A stretch of 64,000 nt of DNA from Nocardiopsis metallicus (GTDB lineage Bacteria > Actinomycetota > Actinomycetes > Streptosporangiales > Streptosporangiaceae). Location: contig NZ_JACHDO010000001.1 of assembly GCF_014201115.1 (NCBI RefSeq), positions 434,001 through 498,000 on the forward strand, written 5' to 3'. Made by a program: the position numbers and the translations under genes. The notes under the pieces are model-generated. The model did no database searches. It had not been told where the DNA came from and worked only from the letters and a program-made list of their open reading frames with translations. This document shows positions 51,377 to 60,883 of this stretch, piece after piece (position 1 is the first letter of the stretch; each line of letters opens with the position of its first letter).

Positions 51377-52299
51377 GCGACACAAGGAGCCTCCCCGTCC
51401 CTGACGGCCTGGAGGGCGACCGGCTGGATTCCGCGATCGCGCGGATGTTCGGGCTCTCCCGGACCCGTGCCGCGGAGCTGATCGGCGACGGCGGCGTCCT
51501 CCTCGACGGCGCCGAGGCTGGCAAGTCCGACCGGGTGCAGGCCGGGTCCTGGCTGGAGGTCACCCTCCCGCCGCCGCCCACCGCCCCCGTCCCGCGGGCC
51601 GAGGCGGTCCCGGGCATGCGGATCGTGCACGAGGACACCGACATCATCGTGGTGGACAAGCCGGTCGGCGTGGTCGCGCACCCGACGGTCGGCTGGACCG
51701 GCCCCAGCGTCCTGGAGGGCCTGCTGGCCTCGGGCGTGCGGCTGGCCACCAGCGGAGCCGCGGAGCGCCAGGGCATCGTGCACCGCCTGGACGCCAACAC
51801 CACCGGCCTGATGGTGGTCGCCAAGAGCGAGACCGCCTACAGCGTGCTCAAGCGGGCGTTCAAGGAGCGCACCGTGGACAAGCGCTACCACACGCTGGTC
51901 CAGGGCCACCCGGACCCGCTGCGCGGCACCGTCGACGCCCCGATCGACCGCCACCCCGCCGGTGACGGCCGCTGGGCCGTGGTCGCTGGCGGGCGCCCCT
52001 CGGTGACTCACTACGACACCCAAGAGGCCTTCCGGGCCGCCAGCCTGCTCGAGATCAAGCTGGAGACGGGCCGCACCCACCAGATCCGGGTGCACATGGC
52101 CGCGCTGCGCCACCCCTGCGTGGGCGACCACCTCTACGGAGCCGACCCCACACTCGCCGAGCGGCTGGGCGTCAAGCGCCAGTGGCTGCACGCGGTGCGG
52201 CTGGGTTTCGACCACCCCACCGAGCACCGCCCGGTGGAGTTCTCCAGCCCCTACCCGGAGGACCTCGAAGCCGCCGTGGCCAAGCTCCGCGAGGACTAG
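51373..52299 (+). CDS. RluA family pseudouridine synthase
   Basis: 308 aa. An N-terminal S4-like RNA-binding segment ([19 protein letters not shown], about 30-48) precedes the catalytic domain with [19 protein letters not shown] (Asp of HRLD is the nucleophile, about 140) and [18 protein letters not shown]. Isomerises uridines in rRNA or tRNA; RluD-type by domain order. Coupled to lspA, a common pair. Confidence 0.94.
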   Translation: MSDTRSLPVPDGLEGDRLDSAIARMFGLSRTRAAELIGDGGVLLDGAEAGKSDRVQAGSWLEVTLPPPPTAPVPRAEAVPGMRIVHEDTDIIVVDKPVGVVAHPTVGWTGPSVLEGLLASGVRLATSGAAERQGIVHRLDANTTGLMVVAKSETAYSVLKRAFKERTVDKRYHTLVQGHPDPLRGTVDAPIDRHPAGDGRWAVVAGGRPSVTHYDTQEAFRAASLLEIKLETGRTHQIRVHMAALRHPCVGDHLYGADPTLAERLGVKRQWLHAVRLGFDHPTEHRPVEFSSPYPEDLEAAVAKLRED

Positions 52300-52325
52300 C
52301 TCCGAGCGCTGGACCGCACGCGCTC

Positions 52326-53345
52326 TCAGCGACCTCTCCGCCGTCCGCCCCTGCTCGGGGTCGGGCGGCGGACGCGTAGTACGCCCTGGCACAGGGCCGC
52401 GCCCAGGATGATGACCAGTGCTCCCAGCGGCTGGTTCCAGCTCAGGGTCTCACCGAGCAGGACGACCCCGGCGGTGACCGCGATCACCGGGGCCACGTAG
52501 GTGACCGTGGTGGCCACGGTCGCTCCTGCGGCCCGCACGATGGCGTAGTTCAGGATGTAGGCGAAGCCGGTGCCGAACACGCCCAGCGCGGTCACCGCCA
52601 GGGCGGCCTTCCAGGTCAGTTCGGTGGGGGCTTCGGTGAGCAGCGGGACCAGCGCCAACAGGGGCAGGGTGCCGAGCAGCATCTGCAGGGCGCTCAGCTC
52701 CAGCGCGGTGTGCGCACTGCCCGCGACGAAGCGGCGCAGGTAGGGGGTGCCGATCCCGTAGCAGGCGGTGGCGCCCACCACCATCAGCATCCCGAGCAGG
52801 GCGTCGCCGTCGGTCACGTTCACCGTGCTCAGCGAGTTCCACACCCCGAAGACGGTGAGCACCCCGAGGAAGCCGATGCCGAGGCCGAGGACGCGGGTGC
52901 GGTCCGGCCGCTCGTCGGACAGGATCAGCATCGCGAAAACCACCCCGAACAGCGGGGTCGAGGCGTTGACGATCCCCATCAGCGCGGAGGGGATGAGCTG
53001 CCCCGCGTAGCCGAACAGGGTGAACGGGACGGTGTTCAGCAGGAGGGCCACCACGAACATGTGCCCCCACAGACGGGGCGAGGACGGCAGGCGCCCGCGG
53101 CTCAGGAACAGGACCGCGAGCAGCGGCAGCGCGCCGGTGGCCATGCGGCCCAGGGCGAGCTGGAGCGGGGCGAGGACCTCGGCCCCGGTCTTGATCAGGA
53201 CGAAGCTCATGCCCCAGATGAGGGCGAGGAGTGCGAACTTGGCGCGCCAACCCAGGAGCGGGTTTCGGGGCTGAGCGGTGCCGGTGGGAACCGGGTCACC
53301 GGAAACCGGGACAGCCGGTGCCGAGGCTGTGGGAACAGTGGACAT
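52326..53345 (-). CDS. EamA/DMT family transporter
   Basis: 339 aa with about ten TM helices in two EamA repeats (FALLALIWGMSFVLIKTGAEVL at about 33-54 and VIAVTAGVVLLGETLSWNQ near the C-terminus, where the glutamate-Thr pair is conserved). Drug/metabolite-type efflux or amino-acid exporter; substrate unknown. Divergent from a LysR regulator, which probably controls it. Confidence 0.92.
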   Translation of the reverse strand: MSTVPTASAPAVPVSGDPVPTGTAQPRNPLLGWRAKFALLALIWGMSFVLIKTGAEVLAPLQLALGRMATGALPLLAVLFLSRGRLPSSPRLWGHMFVVALLLNTVPFTLFGYAGQLIPSALMGIVNASTPLFGVVFAMLILSDERPDRTRVLGLGIGFLGVLTVFGVWNSLSTVNVTDGDALLGMLMVVGATACYGIGTPYLRRFVAGSAHTALELSALQMLLGTLPLLALVPLLTEAPTELTWKAALAVTALGVFGTGFAYILNYAIVRAAGATVATTVTYVAPVIAVTAGVVLLGETLSWNQPLGALVIILGAALCQGVLRVRRPTPSRGGRRRGR

Positions 53346-53405
53346 GGGATGTTTCTATCCCTGACGGATCCCTTAGGTCTACTTCGTATTTCTTAACCAA
53401 GGCGT

Positions 53406-53411
53406 TAGAGT
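53406..53411 (+). promoter_or_regulatory. -10 element (TAGAGT) of LysR gene
   Basis: TAGAGT ends 7 nt before the ATG at 53419 without a ribosome-binding site. The 73-bp space to the divergent transporter gene is AT-rich. Confidence 0.4.
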
Positions 53412-53418
53412 TGCTTAC

Positions 53419-54324
53419 ATGCTCAGTGTCGACCGGCTCCGGGTCCTGCACGCCATCGCCGCCCACGGCTCCCTCAGCGCCGCCTCCCAGGCCCTGCACG
53501 TCACCAACTCCGCCGTCTCCCAGCAACTGACCAAACTCGAGCGCGAGGTCGGCCAACCCCTGGTCGAACGGAACGGTCGCGGGGTGCGCCTGACCGACGC
53601 CGCCGAACTCCTCGTCGAACACACCTCCCGGATCCTGTCCCTGGTCCACCGCGCCGAAGCCGACCTGGAGGCCCACCGGGGCGAGGTCACCGGGCACCTG
53701 AGGCTGTCCGCCACTCCCACGGCGGTACGCGGACTCCTGCCCACCGCCCTTCCGGCCCTGCGCGAGGCCCACCCGGCCCTACGGGTCGAGCTCCAGGAGG
53801 AGGAGCCCCAGGAGAGCGTCCCCGCGATGGTCCGGGGCGACGCCGACCTGGCCTTGGTCGTGGACTGGATGGGCGCGCCGCTGGAACTGCCCCAGGGGAT
53901 GACGCGCGCCTCGCTCATGGAGGACATAGGGGACATCGCCCTGCCCGCCGACCACCCTCTGGCCCACCGGGAGATCCTGGAGCTCGACGAGATCCTGGAC
54001 CTGCCCTGGATCAGTTGGACCAGGGGCTCCATCTGCGACGACTGGCTGAACGCCATCATCCGCGGCCGGGGCGCCGAACCCGAGATCATCCACTCCGCGG
54101 AGGAGCACCAGACCAAACTGGCCCTCATCGCGGCCGGGATCGGCGCGGCCGTCCTGCCCCGCCTGGGTCGCGGACCTCTCCCCGAGGGGGTCCGCGTGGT
54201 CCCGGTCCAACCCGCGCTGGTCCGCCAGGTCTACGTCTTCTGGCGCACGGACGCCTCCCGCCGCCCCGCCATCCGGGCAGTGGTCCGCGCCCTACGCGAG
54301 GCCGCCGCGACGTACGCGGAGTAG
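53419..54324 (+). CDS. LysR family transcriptional regulator
   Basis: 301 aa. N-terminal HTH (LRVLHAIAAHGSLSAASQALHVTNSAVSQQLTKLEREVG) is the LTTR signature; residues about 90-290 are the substrate-binding fold. Divergent from the EamA transporter, so a substrate-induced exporter system is likely. It is the only gene in this direction here. Confidence 0.93.
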   Translation: MLSVDRLRVLHAIAAHGSLSAASQALHVTNSAVSQQLTKLEREVGQPLVERNGRGVRLTDAAELLVEHTSRILSLVHRAEADLEAHRGEVTGHLRLSATPTAVRGLLPTALPALREAHPALRVELQEEEPQESVPAMVRGDADLALVVDWMGAPLELPQGMTRASLMEDIGDIALPADHPLAHREILELDEILDLPWISWTRGSICDDWLNAIIRGRGAEPEIIHSAEEHQTKLALIAAGIGAAVLPRLGRGPLPEGVRVVPVQPALVRQVYVFWRTDASRRPAIRAVVRALREAAATYAE

Positions 54325-54472
54325 TCCCACGGCCCCACGCATGGTGTCCGGCGACGCCCGCACCGAAGGACCCCGTCGCCCTTGCCGGGCGTACTCGGGT
54401 GAGGCCGATGGTGACCGCGCAGCTCCGGGACGGGGCGGCCGGTGGGCCGCCCCGTCTTCGGTTCGTCTTCGC

Positions 54473-56155
54473 TCAGCTCTCGCCGAGCAGGTCCGTCATG
54501 GTGGCGGTCGGGCTGATCACCTCCGGGTCGGTGCGCACGTCCACCAGGGTGGGCAGGTCCGAACCCACCGCCTCGGTCAGCGCCTTCTCCAACTCCTCAC
54601 GGTTGTGCACGGTGGCACCTCTGGCGCCCAGCGCGCGGGCGTACCCCGCCAGATCCAGCGGGCCGCTGATCTCCGTGCCCGCGATCCGGCCCAGTTCACG
54701 GGCCTGGTGCATGGCGATCGTGCCGTAGAGCCCGTTCTGGAACACCACGACGGTGATCGCCGCCCCGTACCGGACCGCCGTCTCCAGCTCCTGTCCGGTC
54801 ATCAGGGCGCCGCCGTCACCGGCCACCGCCACTACGGTCCGCTCGGGCGCGGTGAGCTTGGCGGCCACCGCGGCGGGCACGGCGTACCCCATGGCCCCGC
54901 TGGTCGGCGCCAGCTGGGTGTCCGGGTGCCGGAACCACCACCCCCGGTGCAGGAAGGACGCGAAGTTGCCCGCGTCGTTGGTGATCAGGGTGTCTTCGGG
55001 CAGGGCCTCGCCCATCCCGGCGATCACCGACCACGGGTGCATGCGGCCGCTCCGGTGCAGACCGGACTCGGCCGGGACCGTCGCGCTCTCCACCCAGATC
55101 CGGCGGGCCGCGCTCCAGTCACGGTAGGGCGCCTTGACCGGAGCCCCGGCCAGCGAGCGCAGGGCTTCCCCGGCATCGGCCACCGCGCCGAGCCACACGT
55201 CCTTGGTGGCGCCCACCTGCTCGGGGTCGATGTCGATCTGCGCGATACGGGTGCGCGCGTCGGACTCGGGCAGCCGGTACCCCTGGGTGGTGGTCTCGCT
55301 CATCCGGCAGCCCACCACCAGCACCGCGTCGGCGTCGGCCAGCGCGCCCAGCACCGCGCTCGGCGCGCCCAGCCCCAGGTGCCCGAGGTAGAGCGGGTGG
55401 TCGTTGGGGAACACGTCCTGGCGGCGCCAGGCGGCGTACACCCCGGCGCTGTACTGCTCGGCCACGCGGACCAGGTCCGCGCGCGCGGACCTGGCCCCGC
55501 CGCCGGCGATGATCACCGGGCGCACCGCACGGGCCAGCCAGGCGGCCAGCCGGTCCCGGTCGCCCTCGCCCAACGGGGGCCGGGGCGCAACGAAGGGGTG
55601 TGGTTCGGGCTGCGGTCCGACCCGTTCACCGAACAGGTCGCCCGGCACCGCGATGGCCACCGGGCCGGGGCGGCCGGTGGTGGCGATCCGGATCGCCCTG
55701 GCGGTGACCTCCGCCAGCCGGTCGGCCCGGTGCACGGTGGTGGACCACTTGGTGATGGGTGCGTAGAAGGCGGTCAGGTCCACCTCCTGGAAGGCCTCGC
55801 GCCCCAGGCGTTCGGTCTCCGCCTGGCCGAGGAACACGACCATCGGGGTGGAGTCCTGCATGGCGGTGTGCACACCCACCGCCAGGTTGGCCGCGCCGGG
55901 GCCGCGGGTGGCGGCGGCCACGGCGGGGACACCGGTGAGTTTGGCCTCGGCCTCGGCCATGAAGGCGGCGCCGCCCTCGTGCCGGGTGGAGACCAGGGCC
56001 ATCTCCGGGTGCTGGTCGATGGCGTCCGCCAGTTCGAGGAAGCTCTCGCCGGGGACGGTGTAGCACCGTCTGATCCCGGCGGCGGCCAGGACCGACACCG
56101 TCGCGTGCGCGGCGGTGTCGGTGGGGGGTTGGGGCCGTTGTGCGGCAGGGGCCAT
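54473..56155 (-). CDS. ThDP-dependent acetolactate-synthase-like enzyme
   Basis: 560 aa from ATG 56155; an in-frame ATG at 56173 is possible. Three-domain ThDP fold: CYTVPGESFLELADAI carries the catalytic Glu, HEGGAAFMAEAEAKLTG and ATRGPGAANLAVG are the Pyr domain, and the cofactor-binding GDG...N motif is AGDGGALMTGQEL ... FQNGLYG. Carboligase or decarboxylase with unknown substrate; resembles IlvB but no small subunit (IlvH/N) gene is nearby, so not clearly acetolactate synthase. Sits between two LysR genes. Confidence 0.88.
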   Translation of the reverse strand: MAPAAQRPQPPTDTAAHATVSVLAAAGIRRCYTVPGESFLELADAIDQHPEMALVSTRHEGGAAFMAEAEAKLTGVPAVAAATRGPGAANLAVGVHTAMQDSTPMVVFLGQAETERLGREAFQEVDLTAFYAPITKWSTTVHRADRLAEVTARAIRIATTGRPGPVAIAVPGDLFGERVGPQPEPHPFVAPRPPLGEGDRDRLAAWLARAVRPVIIAGGGARSARADLVRVAEQYSAGVYAAWRRQDVFPNDHPLYLGHLGLGAPSAVLGALADADAVLVVGCRMSETTTQGYRLPESDARTRIAQIDIDPEQVGATKDVWLGAVADAGEALRSLAGAPVKAPYRDWSAARRIWVESATVPAESGLHRSGRMHPWSVIAGMGEALPEDTLITNDAGNFASFLHRGWWFRHPDTQLAPTSGAMGYAVPAAVAAKLTAPERTVVAVAGDGGALMTGQELETAVRYGAAITVVVFQNGLYGTIAMHQARELGRIAGTEISGPLDLAGYARALGARGATVHNREELEKALTEAVGSDLPTLVDVRTDPEVISPTATMTDLLGES

Positions 56156-56280
56156 GGAGGCGGGTCCTTCCATCGTCGCAAGGTCCACTCGGTGCGCACC
56201 GGAGCCAGGGTGTGCCCCGGAACACATGCGGCCGACTCTTGCAGGCGTCCCATGGCCGGTCAAGGCCGGACGCGGCCGCC

Positions 56281-56289
56281 TGTGGACAA
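56281..56289 (-). promoter_or_regulatory. DnaA-box-like 9-mer
   Basis: TGTGGACAA on the + strand (TTGTCCACA on the - strand). Single copy, likely chance. Confidence 0.2.
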
Positions 56290-56314
56290 CCCCGCCCGGA
56301 GCGACCGGCACGGG

Positions 56315-57283
56315 TCAGTCGGAGCCCTCGTCCCCGGGGTGGCGGTGCTGCGCCGCCGTCGGACGCCTGCGCCGCGGCTCGAGGGCACTGGCGTGCTCGT
56401 GCAGGGCGCTGAGCACCGCGTTCACCAAAGGATGCCCCTCGGTGCCGTGCCGGACGGAGACGAACACGTGCCTCCTCGGCGGGCGCCCCCGCAGCGGAAG
56501 GACACTGACGCGCGGGAGGTCGATGGCGGTGATCGCCGACCGCGGAGCCAGGGCGACACCGACGCCCGCGCCGACCAGCGCGCTGACCGCGCGGAAGTCG
56601 TTCGAGACCGACTCCACGCGGGGCTGGAAGCCCGCCTGCTGGCACGCGAGGAGCGTGAGGTCGTGGATCGGGTTCCCCGGCAGCGGGGTGACCCACGCCT
56701 CCCCGGCCAGCCGGGACAGTGACAGTTGGGCGCTTGCGGCCAGATCACTGTCCGAGGGCACGAGCACGTCCAGCGGCTCCGAGTACAGGCGGGCGTGGCT
56801 GAACACCTGCGGGGTCGAGTCCGTGGCCTGCGGATAGTCCACGGACACCGAGACGTCCACCTGGCCTTCGGCCAGGAGCCGCTGAGCGGCGGCTCCCTCC
56901 GCGTCGGTGACGTGCGCCCGCAGGTGCGGCGCCGAGGTCCGCAGTGTGCGGAGCGCGGGTGCCACGACCTCGGTGATCGCCGACGGGAAGGCGGCGATAC
57001 CCACGGTGCCGACCTCGCCGATCGCGGAGGCGGCCAGGTCGGCCTCCGCCTGCTCCAGGATCGCGGACACCTGCACCGCGTACCCGGCGAGCACGGTCCC
57101 CGAGGTGGTGAGCCGGATGTTGCGTCCGTGGCGTTCGAAGAGGTCCAGACCCACCTCCCGCTCCAGCGCCGACAGCTGCTGGGACACCGCGGACGGGGAC
57201 AGGTAGAGCGACCGGGCCGCGGCGGTGACCGTGCCGTGGAGCGCGACGGATTGGAGTACGCGCAGGCGGCGCGGGTCGATCAC
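56315..57283 (-). CDS. LysR family transcriptional regulator (tdh-kbl side)
   Basis: 322 aa from GTG 57283 (AAAAGGGGA upstream). [34 protein letters not shown] followed by a type 2 periplasmic-binding fold. Divergent from tdh at 57370 with a short AT-rich gap that has a TTAAGT ... ACTTAA dyad (57295-57300, 57336-57341), so regulation of tdh-kbl is inferred. The C-terminal 20 residues are basic. Confidence 0.92.
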   Translation of the reverse strand: MIDPRRLRVLQSVALHGTVTAAARSLYLSPSAVSQQLSALEREVGLDLFERHGRNIRLTTSGTVLAGYAVQVSAILEQAEADLAASAIGEVGTVGIAAFPSAITEVVAPALRTLRTSAPHLRAHVTDAEGAAAQRLLAEGQVDVSVSVDYPQATDSTPQVFSHARLYSEPLDVLVPSDSDLAASAQLSLSRLAGEAWVTPLPGNPIHDLTLLACQQAGFQPRVESVSNDFRAVSALVGAGVGVALAPRSAITAIDLPRVSVLPLRGRPPRRHVFVSVRHGTEGHPLVNAVLSALHEHASALEPRRRRPTAAQHRHPGDEGSD

Positions 57284-57369
57284 ACGATCCCCTTTTAAGT
57301 AAATCTGGATGCTTCTCTACAGGACTTCGTGATGGACTTAATGATATCCGGTGGGTGATGATCGGGGGC

Positions 57370-58422
57370 ATGAAGGCTCTTTCCAAACTTCGAGGCGAGC
57401 CCGGGCTGACCTTGGGCGAGGTCAAGGATCCCGTGATGGGCCGCCACGAGGTGCTCATCAAGGTCCTGCGCACCGGCATCTGCGGAACCGACCTGCACAT
57501 CAGCGCCTGGGACCACTGGGCGCAGTCCGTGATCGAGCCGCCGCTCGTCCTCGGGCACGAGTTCGTCGGTGAGGTCGTCGACGTCGGCGGGGGCGTCAGC
57601 GACGTGAAGGCCGGCGACCTGGTGAGCGGCGAGGGCCACCTGGTCTGCGGCAAGTGCCGAAACTGCATGGCTGGCCGCCGTCACCTGTGCATCCGGACGA
57701 TCGGCCTGGGGGTGAACACGAACGGCGCGTTCGCCGACTACGTCGTGCTCCCCGAGTCGAACGTCTGGGTGCACCGCATCCCGATCGACCTCGACGTCGC
57801 CGCCATCTTCGACCCCTTCGGCAACGCCGTGCACACGGCGCTGTCCTTCCCCGTCATGAACGAGGACGTTCTGGTCACCGGGGCCGGCCCCATCGGGGTC
57901 ATGGCCGCGGCGACCGCGCGGCACGCGGGGGCGCGCAGCGTCGTCGTGACCGACCTGAGCCCGTACCGGCTCGAGCTGGCCCGGAAGATGGGCGCGACGA
58001 TCGCCGTGGACGTGTCGCAGGAGGACCTGGCCGACGTCATGACGGCCAACCACATGAAGGAGGGCTTCGACGTCGCGTTCGAGATGTCGGGGCAGGCCAA
58101 GGCCCTCGCATCGGCGATCTCGACGATGAGCCCCGGCGGCCGCATCGCGATCCTCGGTCTGCCCGCCGATGACGTCTCGGTCGACCTCGCGACCGTGGTG
58201 ACCCGCATGCTCACGCTCAAGGGCATCTACGGGCGGGAGATGTTCGACACCTGGTACGCCATGTCGGTGCTGCTCGAGAACGGCCTCGACATCAGTCCGA
58301 TCATCACCCACCGGTTCGGCTACGAACAGCACGAGGAGGCCTTCGCGGTCGCCGCCTCCGGCCGGTGCGGGAAGGTCGTGCTCGACTGGACCACCCCGTC
58401 GATCCCGCAGGCGACCCCCTAG
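57370..58422 (+). CDS. tdh: L-threonine 3-dehydrogenase
   Basis: 350 aa from ATG 57370 (MKALSKL); GTG 57355 and ATG 57358 are in frame and possible, and none has a strong ribosome-binding site. Oxidises threonine to 2-amino-3-ketobutyrate with NAD+. Medium-chain Zn dehydrogenase: [10 protein letters not shown] and GHEFVGEVV (catalytic Zn), [15 protein letters not shown] (four structural Cys), and the Rossmann motif [12 protein letters not shown]. Followed by kbl, which cleaves its product. Confidence 0.95.
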   Translation: MKALSKLRGEPGLTLGEVKDPVMGRHEVLIKVLRTGICGTDLHISAWDHWAQSVIEPPLVLGHEFVGEVVDVGGGVSDVKAGDLVSGEGHLVCGKCRNCMAGRRHLCIRTIGLGVNTNGAFADYVVLPESNVWVHRIPIDLDVAAIFDPFGNAVHTALSFPVMNEDVLVTGAGPIGVMAAATARHAGARSVVVTDLSPYRLELARKMGATIAVDVSQEDLADVMTANHMKEGFDVAFEMSGQAKALASAISTMSPGGRIAILGLPADDVSVDLATVVTRMLTLKGIYGREMFDTWYAMSVLLENGLDISPIITHRFGYEQHEEAFAVAASGRCGKVVLDWTTPSIPQATP

Positions 58423-58479
58423 GCGATCCGGTAGGCCGAGACCGTTTCAACGACGATTAGCGAAAAGTAGGAGAGTGAC

Positions 58480-59670
58480 GTGTACGCAGCGATGCGCGAC
58501 CATCTCACGCGGGAGCTCGAGGGCATCCGTGAGGCGGGGCTGTTCAAGGACCAGCGGCTGATCAGCGGCCCGCAGTCGGCACGGATCAGTGTCGGTGACG
58601 ACAGCGTCCTCAACTTCTGCGCGAACAACTACCTGGGCCTGGCCGACCACCCCGACCTGATTGAGGCCGCCAAGCGCACGCTCGACGAGGCGGGCTTCGG
58701 GATGGCATCGGTGCGGTTCATCTGCGGAACGCAGGACCTGCACGCTCAGCTGGAGCGTCGACTGTCGGAGTTCCTCCAGGTCGACGACACCATCCTCTAC
58801 AGCTCGTGTTTCGACGCCAACGGCGGGGTCTTCGAGACGCTCCTGGGCCCCGAGGACGCGGTGATCTCGGACGAGCTGAACCACGCGAGCATCATCGACG
58901 GGATCCGGCTCAGCAAGGCGGCCAGGTTCCGGTACAAGAACCGCGACATGGCGGACCTGGAGAAGCAGCTCGTCGCCGCCGCGGACGCCCGTCACCGTCT
59001 GATCGTCACCGACGGCGTGTTCTCGATGGACGGCTACCTCGCTCCGCTCGACGAGATCTGCGACCTGGCCGAGCGGCACGACGCGCTCGTCATGGTGGAC
59101 GACTCCCACGCCGTCGGCTTCGTCGGGCCGAACGGGCGGGGAACCCCCGAGCTGTTCGGGGTCCAGGACCGGGTGGACATCATCACCGGAACGCTCGGCA
59201 AGGCGCTGGGCGGCGCCAGCGGCGGATACGTGTCCGCGCACGCCGAGATCGTGGAGATCCTCCGGCAGCGGTCGCGGCCCTACCTCTTCTCGAACTCGCT
59301 CGCCCCGATGATCGTCGGAGCCTCCCTGCGCGTGCTCGACATGCTCTCCGAGGCCGACGACCTCCGGACGAAGCTGAACCGGAACGCTGAACTGTTCCGG
59401 GCGGAGATCACCGCCGCGGGCTTCGACGTGCTGGATGGGCAGCACCCGATCGTGCCGGTGATGATCGGTGACGCCGCCGAGGCCGCACGGATGGCGTCCG
59501 CGCTCCTGGACAAGGGCGTGTACGTGACGGCGTTCTCCTACCCCGTGGTTCCCATGGGCAGGGCCCGCATCCGGGTCCAGCTCTCGGCGGCGCACAGCGA
59601 GGAGGACATCCGCACGGCGGTGGCGGCGTTCGCGCAGGTCCGGGACGAGCTCCGCGAAAGCGCCGACTAG
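58480..59670 (+). CDS. kbl: Glycine C-acetyltransferase (2-amino-3-ketobutyrate CoA ligase)
   Basis: 396 aa from GTG 58480 with AGGAGAG upstream. Aspartate-aminotransferase-fold alpha-oxoamine synthase. [28 protein letters not shown], and [16 protein letters not shown] are conserved, and the PLP Lys is in [15 protein letters not shown]. With tdh converts threonine plus CoA to glycine plus acetyl-CoA. Confidence 0.96.
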   Translation: MYAAMRDHLTRELEGIREAGLFKDQRLISGPQSARISVGDDSVLNFCANNYLGLADHPDLIEAAKRTLDEAGFGMASVRFICGTQDLHAQLERRLSEFLQVDDTILYSSCFDANGGVFETLLGPEDAVISDELNHASIIDGIRLSKAARFRYKNRDMADLEKQLVAAADARHRLIVTDGVFSMDGYLAPLDEICDLAERHDALVMVDDSHAVGFVGPNGRGTPELFGVQDRVDIITGTLGKALGGASGGYVSAHAEIVEILRQRSRPYLFSNSLAPMIVGASLRVLDMLSEADDLRTKLNRNAELFRAEITAAGFDVLDGQHPIVPVMIGDAAEAARMASALLDKGVYVTAFSYPVVPMGRARIRVQLSAAHSEEDIRTAVAAFAQVRDELRESAD

Positions 59671-59691
59671 GGGCCCTCCCCAGTGTCTCGC

Positions 59692-59721
59692 AGGCGCCCA
59701 GGAAGCGTGACCTGGGCGCCT
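59692..59721. terminator. Bidirectional hairpin between kbl and azlD
   Basis: AGGCGCCCAGG (59692-59702) and CCTGGGCGCCT (59711-59721), 11-bp perfect stem, 8-nt loop, then TTCGCTTGT. Lies between two convergent genes and suits both. Confidence 0.75.
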
Positions 59722-59733
59722 TTCGCTTGTGTA

Positions 59734-60048
59734 CTAGGCGATACCGAAGGCCCGCAGGGCGGCGGTGGTCCCGGCAGCGGCGACGACCACCACCAGGAAC
59801 GGGGCGCGAAGTACCAGGGCGAGTAGGGCCGCGCCCACCCCGGCCATCCGGGCGGTGTCCCAGTTCAGGGACTGCCCGTCGCCCAGCGCCTGCACGGCGA
59901 TCAGCGCGGCCAGCAGGGCGATGGGGACGGCCAGGGCGAACCGTTGCAGCCACGGGTTGTCCAGCAGGCGGCGCGGGGCCGCCAGACCCGCGTACTTGAG
60001 CAGGTAGCATCCGGCGGCGGTGGCGATCAGTGCGATCCACAGCGTCAT
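59734..60048 (-). CDS. azlD: AzlD family branched-chain amino-acid exporter subunit
   Basis: 104 aa, hydrophobic, four TM helices. The N-terminal IALIATAAGCYLLKYAGLAAP and the Pro/Leu-rich loop LDNPWLQRFALAVPIALLAAL match AzlD. Its start overlaps the azlC stop (ATGA). AzlC-AzlD export branched-chain amino acids and analogues; specificity here is unknown. Confidence 0.9.
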   Translation of the reverse strand: MTLWIALIATAAGCYLLKYAGLAAPRRLLDNPWLQRFALAVPIALLAALIAVQALGDGQSLNWDTARMAGVGAALLALVLRAPFLVVVVAAAGTTAALRAFGIA

Positions 60049-60791
60049 GACCGGACCTCCTCGGCTTCGTTGTCGTCGGCGGTGCGGTCGGCTCCGGCGG
60101 CTGGCTCCGCGGGCCGGTCAGCGGTACCGATGAACGAGATCAGCGCTGCGGATGCGGCCAGCAGCACCGGTACTCCCGGCGCCAGGAACGGGGTCGCGGC
60201 CAGCGCCAGACCCGCTCCCAGTCCGGCGATCAGCCAGGTGCGCGGACCGCCCTCGCGCAGTCGGGGCCACAGCAGCCCCAGGAAGATGGCCGGGCCCACC
60301 GCGTCCAGCCCGAACGCGTCGATGTCGCTCACCCGGTCCGTGGCCAGCGCCCCCACCAGGGTCGTGGCCACCCAGAAACCGCCCAGGACCACATAGGTCG
60401 TCATGAACGCCGTCCGCGCGGACTCCCGGTCCGGCTGGACCAGCGTCACCGCGGCGGTCTCGTCGATCACCCCGTGCGCGGCCAGCGCCCGGCGGGCACC
60501 CCGGTATCCCAGCACATCGGCCAACCGCAGTCCGTACAGGGTGTTGCGGGCGCCCAGAAGCAGGGCGCCCAACGCCCCGGCGACCAGGCTTCCGCCTCCT
60601 GCGATCACCCCGACCAGGGCGAACTGGGAGGCGCCGGTGAACATGAACAGACTGAGGAACAAAGCCTGGGCGGGGGAGAGCCCGGCGGCCACGGCCGCGG
60701 TGCCGAAGGCCAGCCCGGCGGCGCCCACGGCGATACCGATCCCCAGGCTGTCCCGCACCGCAGGCGAGCGGAGTAGAGAGAAGGTCTTCAC
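60045..60791 (-). CDS. azlC: AzlC family branched-chain amino-acid exporter
   Basis: 248 aa from GTG 60791. Six to seven TM helices. RDSLGIGIAVGAAGLAFGTAAVAAGLSPAQALFLSLFMFTGASQFALVGV is the AzlC core. A -10-like TAACGT ends about 8 nt before the GTG, so the transcript may be leaderless. The open frame upstream is a shadow within the Eis-like gene. Acidic C-terminal tail. Confidence 0.9.
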   Translation of the reverse strand: MKTFSLLRSPAVRDSLGIGIAVGAAGLAFGTAAVAAGLSPAQALFLSLFMFTGASQFALVGVIAGGGSLVAGALGALLLGARNTLYGLRLADVLGYRGARRALAAHGVIDETAAVTLVQPDRESARTAFMTTYVVLGGFWVATTLVGALATDRVSDIDAFGLDAVGPAIFLGLLWPRLREGGPRTWLIAGLGAGLALAATPFLAPGVPVLLAASAALISFIGTADRPAEPAAGADRTADDNEAEEVRS

Positions 60792-60883
60792 GTTCGCCCA
60801 CGTTAGGAGGGTTCGGGCGAAGAGTCTTGAACGTTCTTGCGCTTGGAGCGGGGGTGGATCCGGGAATACCGAGGAGGGCGGGG

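Noticed and set aside
54341..56722. 793-residue frame antisense to the ThDP enzyme gene
   Set aside because: Shadow frame of high-GC coding DNA, low complexity (Gly/Arg/His), no domain.
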